This document shows positions 10,677-21,435 of a stretch of 54,771 nt of DNA, piece after piece. The first letter of the stretch is position 1, and each line of letters starts with the position of its first letter. The notes under the pieces were generated by a model, which saw only the letters and a program-made list of their open reading frames with translations, was not told the DNA's origin and did not search any database. The stretch is from Vampirovibrio chlorellavorus (GTDB lineage: Bacteria > Cyanobacteriota > Vampirovibrionia > Vampirovibrionales > Vampirovibrionaceae): positions 1-54,771 of the forward strand of contig NZ_QFWH01000011.1 of the NCBI RefSeq assembly GCF_003149375.1, read 5' to 3'. The position numbers were made by a program, and so were the translations under genes.

Positions 10677-11141
10677 TTAAAGGAGCAGAGCGATGGTTTG
10701 GCGGAAACGCAGCGCCTGACTGGACGGCGGTGGATGGGCGTATAACTGGGGCAGGGCTGTTTTTTGGCCGGTCAGGGGGTTGACCATAAGCAGGAATCCG
10801 ATCAAAACGGCCTGTGTCGGCTCAAACGAGCGCGCAAATCGGTTTTCATGGGCGATAAACGTACTGGCATCCGTTTTGGAAAGCAGAATCTTGTGATCGG
10901 GCTTGTCCGGGTGGCGATGATGAAACTGGTTTTCCGCCGCTTTGGAGATTCCCGGATCATGGTGATGCAGCACCAGCGATTCGTTTCCTCGGGCATCCGC
11001 CTGAATGGTCAGGGCGTGAGGCCCATCCACAACCAGGGTGAGCGCGGCCAGGGATTCAGGCGTGAACAAGCCCAGAACCACATAGAGAATCAGCCCAATC
11101 AGGGCGCTCCATCGCTTGGGGTTGAGACTGAACGTTTTCAA
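10677..11141 (-). CDS. Small exported His-rich protein preceding czcCBA
   Basis: A 154-residue protein with an N-terminal signal or anchor (WSALIGLILYVVLGLFTP), a central histidine/aspartate-rich stretch (LVLHHHDPGISKAA, FHHRHPDKPDHK, about residues 57-85) and a second hydrophobic segment (TQAVLIGFLLMVNPL). I do not recognise a named family. Position and composition recall CzcI-like periplasmic proteins that precede czcC in other bacteria; that role, metal binding or modulation of expression, is inference. It is first on the minus strand, and the czc promoter should lie in 11142-11514. Confidence 0.7.
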   Translation of the reverse strand: MKTFSLNPKRWSALIGLILYVVLGLFTPESLAALTLVVDGPHALTIQADARGNESLVLHHHDPGISKAAENQFHHRHPDKPDHKILLSKTDASTFIAHENRFARSFEPTQAVLIGFLLMVNPLTGQKTALPQLYAHPPPSSQALRFRQTIALLL

Positions 11142-13761
<2,620 letters not shown>

Positions 13762-13791
13762 AAAATCGAATTGATTCTGGAAGTCTGCCCT

Positions 13792-13822
13792 GGGTGCGGC
13801 GCGGTTTGACTGCGTCGCACCC
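13792..13822 (+). terminator. Strong hairpin after katG
   Basis: GGGTGCGGCGC pairs over 11 bp (one G-T) with GCGTCGCACCC across a nine-base loop, about 30 bases after the katG stop. It is followed by ATTGTCTTTCT rather than a clean T-run. It may terminate transcription or protect the 3' end of the mRNA. Confidence 0.55.
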
Positions 13823-13885
13823 ATTGTCTTTCTGAGGCGTTGCTGTGCGGTTTGACCGTGCCGCACCCAATGTTTTGCTAAGGCG
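13801..13885. repeat. Two imperfect 39-bp direct repeats after katG
   Basis: The segments 13801-13839 and 13847-13885 both read GCGGTTTGAC, then a variant of GCACCCA, TGT.TT.CT and AGGCG. Substitutions between copies (TGCGTC vs CGTGCC) partly compensate so that both can still fold (GTGCGG...CCGCAC in copy 2). Confidence 0.8.
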
Positions 13886-13914
13886 CGATCACCGGCTGCT
13901 CACTGGGGCTTGAC

Positions 13915-14358
13915 TTGGAAGTGGTGTGGGTCATTCGTAGGGCTGAGTCACCAATCGGTGATAAACTAGGGCTTATTGTCTGGCCGGAGCCGTACTTCGT
14001 GGTTTTTCTGTATCTTTCCTTGCTGGGGCTGGTAGCTGGGGCATTTAGTGGGTTGGTGGGCATTGGTGGCGGCATTATTCTGGTGCCGGCGCTGGTATTT
14101 TTGTTCGGGTTCTCTCAGCAGGCCGCCCAAGGGACGACGCTGGCCCTGCTGGTTTTGCCCATCGGTTTGCTGGGCGCCTTGGAGTATTATCGTCATGGCT
14201 ATGTGGACTTAAAAGTGGCCGCTTTGATTTGTTTGGGCTTTGTACTGGGTAATTTTTTCGGGGCCAAGCTGGCCATTGTTCTCCCCACACATATCCTGAA
14301 ACAGATTTTTGGTGGCACCTTGCTGGTGATTGGACTGAAAATGATTTTGGGCTTTTAG
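13915..14358 (+). CDS. Half-size TauE/SafE family membrane protein
   Basis: About 120-147 residues with four predicted membrane segments: YLSLLGLVAGAFSGLVGIGG, GIILVPALVFLFGF, LALLVLPIGLLGAL and LICLGFVLGNFFGAKLA. The GLVGIGGGIILVPAL signature is that of TauE/SafE (COG0730) putative sulfite or organosulfonate exporters, which normally have about eight segments in two related halves; only one half is present, so it would have to dimerise. The start is uncertain: TTG 13915 gives a long soluble N-terminus, and a later start near 14000 would begin just before the first membrane segment. Substrate unknown. Confidence 0.75.
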   Translation: MEVVWVIRRAESPIGDKLGLIVWPEPYFVVFLYLSLLGLVAGAFSGLVGIGGGIILVPALVFLFGFSQQAAQGTTLALLVLPIGLLGALEYYRHGYVDLKVAALICLGFVLGNFFGAKLAIVLPTHILKQIFGGTLLVIGLKMILGF

Positions 14359-14825
14359 CCCTGCTTTTTTTGCAACGCCCGAGTCTGTTTTTTGTCAATG
14401 CTCTGGCGTCAGAACCGCCCAATCGTGTAGGGACAAACTGCCCAGGTGGCCAATAGTGATGGTGTTTTCAATTTTTGATAATGAAACGCAGGATTTCAAT
14501 TCTGAGTCTCTTTGATTGAGCATGAAATTGTCATCACCGCTCCAGTCATGGCCTGCAAAACCGTCCGGCAATTTCCTGTATGTTACTTCTCGGTATTTGG
14601 ATTTCTGTGCAATTTATGTTTCTGGATTAAAATTGCTGGCCATCCCCAAACGCCAGCAGGCACCGCAAACCGAACCGGCCAAAACGGGCACCTGCTATCG
14701 AGCCAGTGCGTGAAAGAGCAATCAATAACAGGCAGTCAGCACCAGAAGTCCGGACCAGAGCCAACAGTCTTAAAACGCCCAAAAAGAATCAGGATCAAGA
14801 CCTTGTTGAAAGGAGGAGGGCACTT
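14359..14825. other. Intergenic region, no supported gene
   Basis: About 470 bases. A possible short frame from 14516 to 14713 (KLSSPLQSWPAKPSGNF...) has no ribosome site or recognisable domain and is not called. The region must hold the promoter for the small gene at 14826. Confidence 0.4.
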
Positions 14826-14990
14826 ATGAAAGCAATGCATTCAACCTTGTCTCCCGGTCTGCACTACCAACGCCTGGATCAGGAGAAGCTGAGTCTGGCT
14901 GAGCGCCTGAAAATTTATTTCACCATTTTGTCCGGTGTGGTCCTCTTCCTGATTTCTCTCCATCACATGCAGATTTTGTCCGCATCCTGA
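14826..14990 (+). CDS. 54-residue single-span membrane protein
   Basis: ATG 14826 is preceded by an excellent AAAGGAGGAGGG site, which makes this start convincing despite the small size. The peptide has a soluble N-terminus (MKAMHSTLSPGLHYQRLDQ), a basic turn (LAERLKIY) and one hydrophobic helix (FTILSGVVLFLISLHHMQIL) near the C-terminus. No family recognised. It lies 44 bases before the next small gene and may be cotranscribed with it. Confidence 0.7.
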   Translation: MKAMHSTLSPGLHYQRLDQEKLSLAERLKIYFTILSGVVLFLISLHHMQILSAS

Positions 14991-15034
14991 CGCCATTTGA
15001 ATCAGGCCTCAGCCCAAGAACCAGGGGGACTTCT

Positions 15035-15391
15035 ATGCGTTACGCCTTGCACCCAATTGATGAGGAAAAACTGGCCAGCCTGGCCAAGGCTTTTTATCAG
15101 GCATATCGGGTTTGCGGGACCGTCAGGATGACGTTTGGCATTCGAGGCATCGCGGATAGCGATGGAAACAGCGTGATTGATGTTTACCTGAGTCCCCACG
15201 ACGCTCAGGCCCGGTTTGCCCTGAGTCAGGAGGAGCGAGCGTGCCATTTGCAATTTTTAGAGGCTATGGTGCCTGCTCGTCTGATGGGGTATGCGTTTAC
15301 GCTCAAGCTCAGTCCCCTGTCCGCAGATCAGGTTCAGGTTGAAACATTGAATGTCTCATCGCCCTTGGCGGCTGGCCCTGCTTCCTGTTAG
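15035..15391 (+). CDS. Hypothetical protein, 118 residues
   Basis: Soluble alpha/beta-looking protein with one fairly regular region (VRMTFGIRGIADSDGNSVID, about residues 31-50) and no motif I can name. ATG 15035 has CAGGGGGACTT upstream. The stop is about 20 bases from the convergent end of the P-type ATPase gene. Confidence 0.65.
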   Translation: MRYALHPIDEEKLASLAKAFYQAYRVCGTVRMTFGIRGIADSDGNSVIDVYLSPHDAQARFALSQEERACHLQFLEAMVPARLMGYAFTLKLSPLSADQVQVETLNVSSPLAAGPASC

Positions 15392-15409
15392 GAGCGTTTT
15401 GCCCGGAAA

Positions 15410-18196
15410 TTAGCCTTGTTTTTTGCCTTGGGGCTTCAGGGAAAAAAACAGGATTATCAGGCTGGATAGAGACGCGCAGCCCAGCGCCATCAAGGGCAGT
15501 GGCGCAGTGCCCATGATGGTGTTAAAGACGGGCGTGTAAACCGTGAGGGCTTGCAAGATCACGGCCAACAGCAGGACAACCCAGGTGATGGGCGTGCGTA
15601 GCCAGTTGGACAGCCTGACCGGGCTGGATAGCCACACAGTCGTCTGGGTGGTTTGCACATTGAACAAATGCACAGTCTGACTGAAGGCCAGCGTCCAGAA
15701 CGCGGCGGTCGCCGCAACGGCAGGCCCCAGCTTCAATACATACAGACACAGTGCATAGCTGCCAAAAGCACTCACCGCCATGACCCCGCCCCACAGCAGG
15801 ACATTCACGGCGTCTTGTCCACTGAGGGGTTCTAGATTTCTGAAACCCTGAGGGCTTTGATTCGCAGTGGCTTTGGGCTGCCAGTTCCCATCGTCCGGGG
15901 CACTGTCATCGCTGGGGTTTAAATCCTCAATGGCCAGGGCGGGCGGTGGCTGAATGGCCAGCACCAACGCGGGTATGGAAACCACCACCAGACTGAGCCA
16001 GAGCAGGTGCATCACGCCCAGGGGCAAGCCAAAGCCTGACACTGCAGAAGCGGTTACCCACAGAATCATGCCCAGATTGCAGCTGAGGATGTACTGTAAG
16101 CAGGACTGAATTTTGCGCCGGGCAATCCGGCTTTCCAGAATGGCAAACACAATGCCGTCCAGCCGGTCGTTCATCAAAATAATGTCGGCGCAATCCTTGG
16201 CTGTTTGGGCGCCTTGCAGGCCCATGCCAATGGCTACATCGCTTTTTTGTAGGGCCGGGGAATCATTAACCCCGTCTCCCACCATGGCCACCACCTGATG
16301 CCCCTGTTGCAGGGACTCCACAATGGCCAGTTTCTCTTCCGGTTTGGTGCGGGCAAAGACCTTGACGGTTTCCGGAATGGTTGCGGATTCACAGGCCTGC
16401 AAGTCCGAACGCAGCCAGACCTCATCGGAGTTGCGAGAGATGAGCCCCAGCTCCCGGGCGGTCATTTCGGCGGTGGCCTTTTGATCGCCGGTGATCATGA
16501 TCATTCTCGCCCCGGTGTCTTTCAATGCGCTCAGCACCTTGCGCACGCCGGGCTTGGGGGGATCCAGCAAACAGACCCAGCCAATAAAAATGGCGTTGGC
16601 GTAAGGGCCGCTGTCATCATTTTCCAGAATCGGTTTCTGGGCAAACCCCACCACACGCAGGTTATGTTCATAAGCCAGTGTGCGGTTCAGAGTCAAAAAC
16701 TCGGTGCGCTGGGACAGGGTCATTTCCGCCAGCGAGCCATCGGGCTTCATGTAAAACCGGCACTGCTCCATCACCGATTCCGGCGCACCCTTGATCATGG
16801 AAACCGTTTGCCCCTCGGGCGTTTCGCACAGCGTGGCCGAACGCAGGGTGACCGGATCAAAGGGAATGGTCAGGCGGGCATGGTAACCTGCTTCCAGACT
16901 GGCCGGTGCGGCCCGGTACAGGGCCACATCGATAGGGTCGCCCATCAGGGCGCTGCGTAAACCTTCCAGCAGGGTGCCGTTATTCAGACGTCCCACCCGC
17001 AGGCATTCTTCCACCGAGCGGGTCGGCATGTCCTCGCCGGTTTGCCACTTGGATTCGTAGGTGATAGCGCCCATTTCCGGCAGATATAGCTTGTCCAGCA
17101 GCAGGTAATTTTCCGTCAGTGTGCCGGTTTTATCGGTGCAAATCACGCTCAGATCACCCACCGTTTCCAGGGCCTGAAAATTTTTGACAATGACCTTGTT
17201 CTCATTGAGACGGCCAATGCCCAGCGACAGAATAAGGCTGGCCAGTCCGGGAATGGTTTCCGGGAAGGCGGCAATGGCAATCACCAGGCCAACCTGCACC
17301 AGTTCCATCACAGGAATGTGCCGGGCCATGCCAAGGCCGATAATCAGGGCCACCACAGTCAGGGTGATGAAAAAGATTTGCAGGCTTAGCGTGTTTAAGC
17401 GGCGGGTGAAGGGGGATTCCCGCTTTTCCGTTTTTTGGGCCAGCGCGGCAATGCGACCCATCACGGTCTGCTGGCCCAGTGCGGTGACAATCGCCTCTCC
17501 TTTCCCGGTTTTAATCAATGTTCCCGCGAACACCATGTTGGAGAGAGCGGTGACATCTTCCGCCGGGTGCAACACATCATTGGCGTTTTTGGGCACCAAA
17601 ACGGATTCCCCGGTCAGTGGGGACTCATCGACCTGAAGCTGGGTGCTGGAAACCAGCCTGGCATCCGCCGGTAAAACCTGTCCTCCGGCAATCAGCAACA
17701 TATCCCCAATCACCAGCTCATGAGCCTGAATGGTCAGACTCTGGCCATCACGACGGACGGTGCAGCGCAGTTCCCGATTCTGGACGTTTATTTTCTGGCT
17801 TTGCAGGGCCTTCCACTGAATCAATCCCTGAATGCCGCCATTGAGCAACATGGCAGCCAGCACGAACATGCCGTTTACATAGTGGCCCATGGCAAAGGAC
17901 AAAACGGCGATGGCCAAAAAGAGAAGGGAAAACTTGCGTTTTAGATTATTCAGGAAAATAAACGCCGGACGAAGCGAGGTGGGCTCTCCGTTTCCCGACT
18001 TTCCCGGGGTCCCGCGACCTCTTTCCTGGGCCTCCTGTTGTGAGAGACCCTGCAGGGTGGTTTCCAGCAATTGCAAACACTGGTTAACCGGTTGGGCATG
18101 GTAGGGTACCGTATCGGACGATGATGTGGCGCTGGGCACCTCACAAAGCAATTCTGGCGCATCCTGACGGTGAGACGAGAACGGATGAAGTGACAT
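15410..18196 (-). CDS. P-type cation-transporting ATPase (P2-like) with altered ion-site motifs
   Basis: About 928 residues with the full ATPase machinery: A-domain ESPLTGES, phosphorylation motif CTDKTGTLTEN, hinge MITGDQKAT and MVGDGVNDSPALQKSDV, and an N-terminal cation-ATPase domain (QCLQLLETTLQGLS). The architecture matches P2 (Ca/Na/K-like) pumps with ten membrane helices. M4 reads AAFPETIPGL instead of the common PEGLP, and M6 reads LLWLSLVVVSIPAL where Ca-ATPases have LWxNLxTDxxPAL, so the Asn and Asp ligands are missing. ATG 18196 (GAGGAAT upstream) is preferred to TTG 18214. Substrate cannot be assigned. Confidence 0.9.
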   Translation of the reverse strand: MSLHPFSSHRQDAPELLCEVPSATSSSDTVPYHAQPVNQCLQLLETTLQGLSQQEAQERGRGTPGKSGNGEPTSLRPAFIFLNNLKRKFSLLFLAIAVLSFAMGHYVNGMFVLAAMLLNGGIQGLIQWKALQSQKINVQNRELRCTVRRDGQSLTIQAHELVIGDMLLIAGGQVLPADARLVSSTQLQVDESPLTGESVLVPKNANDVLHPAEDVTALSNMVFAGTLIKTGKGEAIVTALGQQTVMGRIAALAQKTEKRESPFTRRLNTLSLQIFFITLTVVALIIGLGMARHIPVMELVQVGLVIAIAAFPETIPGLASLILSLGIGRLNENKVIVKNFQALETVGDLSVICTDKTGTLTENYLLLDKLYLPEMGAITYESKWQTGEDMPTRSVEECLRVGRLNNGTLLEGLRSALMGDPIDVALYRAAPASLEAGYHARLTIPFDPVTLRSATLCETPEGQTVSMIKGAPESVMEQCRFYMKPDGSLAEMTLSQRTEFLTLNRTLAYEHNLRVVGFAQKPILENDDSGPYANAIFIGWVCLLDPPKPGVRKVLSALKDTGARMIMITGDQKATAEMTARELGLISRNSDEVWLRSDLQACESATIPETVKVFARTKPEEKLAIVESLQQGHQVVAMVGDGVNDSPALQKSDVAIGMGLQGAQTAKDCADIILMNDRLDGIVFAILESRIARRKIQSCLQYILSCNLGMILWVTASAVSGFGLPLGVMHLLWLSLVVVSIPALVLAIQPPPALAIEDLNPSDDSAPDDGNWQPKATANQSPQGFRNLEPLSGQDAVNVLLWGGVMAVSAFGSYALCLYVLKLGPAVAATAAFWTLAFSQTVHLFNVQTTQTTVWLSSPVRLSNWLRTPITWVVLLLAVILQALTVYTPVFNTIMGTAPLPLMALGCASLSSLIILFFSLKPQGKKQG

Positions 18197-18500
18197 ACGT
18201 GGATTCCTCAACAAACTTCCGGTTGATGCTCAACCCATAGCGAGAAAACAGTGAGCAATCAGTCAACTGCAATTACAAGTGTTATTCCACTTTTTGGACG
18301 ATTTTAAACCCCGCTGGCCCTGCGTCTGCATGGAGCGCACGACAGTAGCCGGGCCGCTTCATCAGGAACGCTGTGGGGTCATTTTAACGGAACAATCTAG
18401 CAAAATGGGGAATTGGCGAGACCTCTCATATTCTATAGATTAAATCCAGCCGGCTGAGCCCGAAAACACCTCAGCTTGCACTCAACAAGAGGAGATTGTT

Positions 18501-19034
18501 ATGGCCACACGAAATTTTCAGCACAAAGAGGGGTATGAACAGATTTCAGGACTGTTCAGCTCCTATCAGGACTTTACGGATTTGATAGAGTCCCTGACCC
18601 GCCGGGGATACAAAGAGGATGATATCAGCGTTTTAATGACTGAAAGAACCCGCAGCCAGTATATTGCCCCGCAGGAAAACACCAAGGCACCGGAAGGGGC
18701 AACGGTGGGAAGCCTCTCCGGGGGTGTTTTAGGGCTGGTACTGGGGGGGCTGACCCTGGTGGGAAATATTATTCTGCCGGGGACAGGCTTGCTGGTGGCC
18801 GGCCCATTGGTGGGCGCCCTGACCGCCGGGGCTATCGGCGCTGCCACGGGTGGGCTTCTGGGAGCGTTGGTGGGCGCTGGTATTCCCGAGCATGAGGCCA
18901 AATTTTTTGAGGAGGCCCTGAAACAGGAAGGACAAATCCTGGTGGTGGCCCATGTCATGAAAGATCACGTCAAGGAAGTCAAAGCGGTCTTTGAACGGCA
19001 TAACGCCAATCGCATCAAGGTTCATAAAACCTGA
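18501..19034 (+). CDS. Glycine-zipper stress protein (YflT/GSP17M-like)
   Basis: 177 residues. The N-terminus (YEQISGLFSSYQDFTDLIES, then RRGYKEDDISVLM) resembles the domain of general stress proteins of the YflT/17M type that are often annotated 'low-complexity'. The centre is a long Gly/Ala/Leu-rich membrane-like stretch (about residues 75-125, GGVLGLVLGGLTLVG, GALTAGAIGAATGGLLGALV), and the C-terminus GIPEHEAKFFEEALKQEGQI is also typical. GAGGAG precedes ATG 18501. Probably a membrane-associated stress protein; the exact role is unknown. Confidence 0.7.
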   Translation: MATRNFQHKEGYEQISGLFSSYQDFTDLIESLTRRGYKEDDISVLMTERTRSQYIAPQENTKAPEGATVGSLSGGVLGLVLGGLTLVGNIILPGTGLLVAGPLVGALTAGAIGAATGGLLGALVGAGIPEHEAKFFEEALKQEGQILVVAHVMKDHVKEVKAVFERHNANRIKVHKT

Positions 19035-19058
19035 GGGTTCTGAATCGGCAAAAGCGGG

Positions 19059-20021
19059 TCAATTCTTCACGGAATTGGCCTGTTTGCCATGGGCGGCCAC
19101 GTACTTTTCCAGGTACTTGCGTTGGGGTTCCACATGGATTCTGGCTTTCAACCGGAGTTGCCCATCCACGATTTCAGACTGCTCGATCTGGACTTTTACC
19201 GTGTGGCGCTCCACCTTGATGTGATTCAGATTCACAATGTCGCTGAAATAATTTTCAATAAATTGGGATAGCTCCCTGAGTTCTTCCGGTTCAAAGCCAC
19301 TGATTTGCAAATCCAGATCCCGCAGGTTCAGTCTGGATTTTTCCGCTGATAATTGCCCGCTGACTTGCACGGGCAGGGCCGTGTCCGCAGGCTGATTCTG
19401 TTTGCTCACCAGCGAGATCAGGGTGATTCGATCGCCCTCAAAGCTGACCCTGGGGTTCAGGACAGTCAGGGTTTGCTTGCCAAAGGGTGGAATAAGTACC
19501 GTCAGAGGGTTCAAGCGTTTTTGGGCCTTGTTATGGTTCAGCATGGCGTTCAGGTCGGCCTCGGCCATTGTGGCCGTCAGGGAGAGATCCAGCGGCTTGA
19601 GCAGAATGGGTCGGCGATCCTTACTGACAAACAGGGCAGCGTCCTCCAAGGTTTCCAGTTGGCATTCCTGAAGCGGAATCCATCCGTCTATCAGGATCTG
19701 CTTGCCGTTTAAGCGAAGGCCTCGGGCTTTGCCGCCCAGCAAATCGCTACCGCTGTAAAGGCTTAAGCGGGTGTCCAGTTGGCCGCTGACCAGTTTTTGG
19801 ATTTCCCGCCGTAACACGCGGTTGGCCATCCAGCCACTCAGGGGCGTAAAGCCGATCATTCCCTGGGCGAATCGGCTGAAGCCGTTGGCCGTTTTGAAGG
19901 CCGGGTAGGGCATGGGTTTGGCTTCGGTAAACCCGACGGCCATCCATTGGCCCCAGGCACAGGCTAGCCCGAAAAACAGGAAACCCCAATATCGTAGTCC
20001 GGTGAGAGAAAATTGGTTCAA
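19059..20021 (-). CDS. DUF2993 / LmeA-like phospholipid-binding protein
   Basis: 320 residues with an N-terminal membrane anchor or signal (YWGFLFFGLACAWGQWMAV). The body has the repetitive beta character of DUF2993 proteins (LSLTATMAEADLNAML, ISLVSKQ, LDLQISGFEPEELRELSQF and a C-terminal IVDGQLRLKARIHVE). These are widespread in cyanobacteria and actinobacteria and thought to bind lipid in the envelope. The start TTG 20021 has GAGGG upstream; a later start would lose the anchor. Monocistronic by spacing. Confidence 0.7.
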   Translation of the reverse strand: MNQFSLTGLRYWGFLFFGLACAWGQWMAVGFTEAKPMPYPAFKTANGFSRFAQGMIGFTPLSGWMANRVLRREIQKLVSGQLDTRLSLYSGSDLLGGKARGLRLNGKQILIDGWIPLQECQLETLEDAALFVSKDRRPILLKPLDLSLTATMAEADLNAMLNHNKAQKRLNPLTVLIPPFGKQTLTVLNPRVSFEGDRITLISLVSKQNQPADTALPVQVSGQLSAEKSRLNLRDLDLQISGFEPEELRELSQFIENYFSDIVNLNHIKVERHTVKVQIEQSEIVDGQLRLKARIHVEPQRKYLEKYVAAHGKQANSVKN

Positions 20022-20327
20022 CAGGTAAGCCCTCGCTCAAGTTGGTTTCTTTTATTATACCGATTGTCATCCTACCGATTGCCCCGGCCCCTGTCCTTTC
20101 CATTCTGACGTTTTTCTCGTGCATGGCCTTTTCTTCTGATTCTTGAATCTTGCGCGCTGTTCCTTGTTTCACTTCCGGGGTTTCACTTCCGGGTGGCCTG
20201 CCCTACAGCAGGCAGACATCTCCATGCTGGAACTCTCCCGTTGATCTTTTCGTCAATTCAATTGAATATTACTATTGATGATCCGGGCTGTGAGGATCTG
20301 AATGAATACCGGCCCTTGTCCGTGTGA
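20022..20327. other. Intergenic region between divergent genes
   Basis: About 306 bases. It contains a tandem TTTCACTTCCGGGG/TTTCACTTCCGGGT duplication (20168-20195) and a small CCTGC...GCAGG hairpin near 20200-20216. No gene or clear promoter motif was assigned. Confidence 0.4.
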
Positions 20328-21170
20328 GTGCCCATCAATATTGAAAGTAACAATGAAGTGTTGAAAACGATTTTGAGTGGGGGACTGCTCTTTGCGTTAG
20401 GGATGGCCCTGCCTCCCGTGGTTTATGCGGAACCCCTGAATGACGCCGCCGTTCCCCGTGTGGGAAGCCCCTTGAGCGGTGGGGTCACGCGAGAAGTCTT
20501 GGGCATGGGCGAGGAAATCACTCAGGGAGAGCATAGGGTCAAAGCCTCTCCCAACGACGCCGAGGCTCATTTTTTGCTGGCCTTGGCCTATAGCCGAACA
20601 CCTTATCTGGAACGGGCACTGGAGGAGCTGGACTTATCCCGACGAATCGCCCGCAAAAGCCCGGAAGGCTTTGCCCTGTTTGATCGAAAAATTGCCGAGT
20701 ATGAAAAACGGATTGACGCCCAATCCCCGGACCCGGTGCTGATGTATCGTCTGGGCTTTGCCTATTATGTTCGTGGCTACGCGGTCGAAAAAGGCTACAT
20801 CGTCGAAAAAAATGACAACAAGGCTGTGAGCAACGCGGTGGTTCCCAATCAATTTTATGACAAGGCGGAGGAAGCGTTCCGCCACCTGATCCGTCTGGAT
20901 CCAGACGATTTTTGGGCCAGAAATTATCTGGGCTATCTGCTGGCGGAGCGGAATCCCCAGGCCAATCATCAGGCGGCCGTTCAGTTGTGGCGGGAATCGC
21001 TGGCCATTAGCGAGGACAATCCGGGCGCCTACATGCTGCTGGGTCAGGCAGCCATGCAGGAGGGGGATTTAAGACAGGCTGTGCTTTATACCAGTAAAGC
21101 GCTCCATAGCCGGAACCAGTGGCTGAAGGCCAGAGGCATCAACCCGGAAGGCATTAAGATTCGACTTTAG
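20328..21170 (+). CDS. Exported TPR-repeat protein
   Basis: 280 residues. A signal peptide is visible (LKTILSGGLLFALGMALPPVVYA). Helical repeats follow: NDAEAHFLLALAYSRTPYLE, DPVLMYRLGFAYYVRGYAVE, DDFWARNYLGYLLAER and NPGAYMLLGQAAMQEGDLRQ, each with the TPR pattern of small and large residues. GTG 20328 directly follows an in-frame TGA, so no longer start exists; a GTG at 20358 is an alternative. Such periplasmic TPR proteins scaffold other proteins; no partner is apparent. A terminator follows at 21203. Confidence 0.75.
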   Translation: MPINIESNNEVLKTILSGGLLFALGMALPPVVYAEPLNDAAVPRVGSPLSGGVTREVLGMGEEITQGEHRVKASPNDAEAHFLLALAYSRTPYLERALEELDLSRRIARKSPEGFALFDRKIAEYEKRIDAQSPDPVLMYRLGFAYYVRGYAVEKGYIVEKNDNKAVSNAVVPNQFYDKAEEAFRHLIRLDPDDFWARNYLGYLLAERNPQANHQAAVQLWRESLAISEDNPGAYMLLGQAAMQEGDLRQAVLYTSKALHSRNQWLKARGINPEGIKIRL

Positions 21171-21202
21171 GAGAGCCCCAGCCGTAGTTTTTACCTCCCT
21201 TT

Positions 21203-21233
21203 GGTGTCCTTTGGCAAGCAAAGACGCCTTTTT
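21203..21233 (+). terminator. Rho-independent terminator after TPR gene
   Basis: GGTGTCCTTTG pairs with CAAAGACGCC (one bulged C, one G-T) across GCAAG, followed directly by TTTTT. Confidence 0.8.
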
Positions 21234-21435
21234 GTATGCGCAACGGATTTACGTTTTCAAGAAGGCAGGCAATAAAAACTGAAAGATTGTTTTTATTTGA
21301 ATAGTTGTTTCATGCCTGTCCACTGTTAGTGGGTTTTTGAGAGAGAGAAAGAGAATTTCCAGGATCTGGTTCTAGTTGCTTGTTCCAGCATTAACAGTTT
21401 TTAGTTAAACGCGTGAATTTGAAGGAGAGATATTG

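Noticed and set aside
14512-14829. Overlapping short frames between the TauE gene and the small membrane gene
   Set aside because: No ribosome site, no domain, and two competing frames; not supportable.
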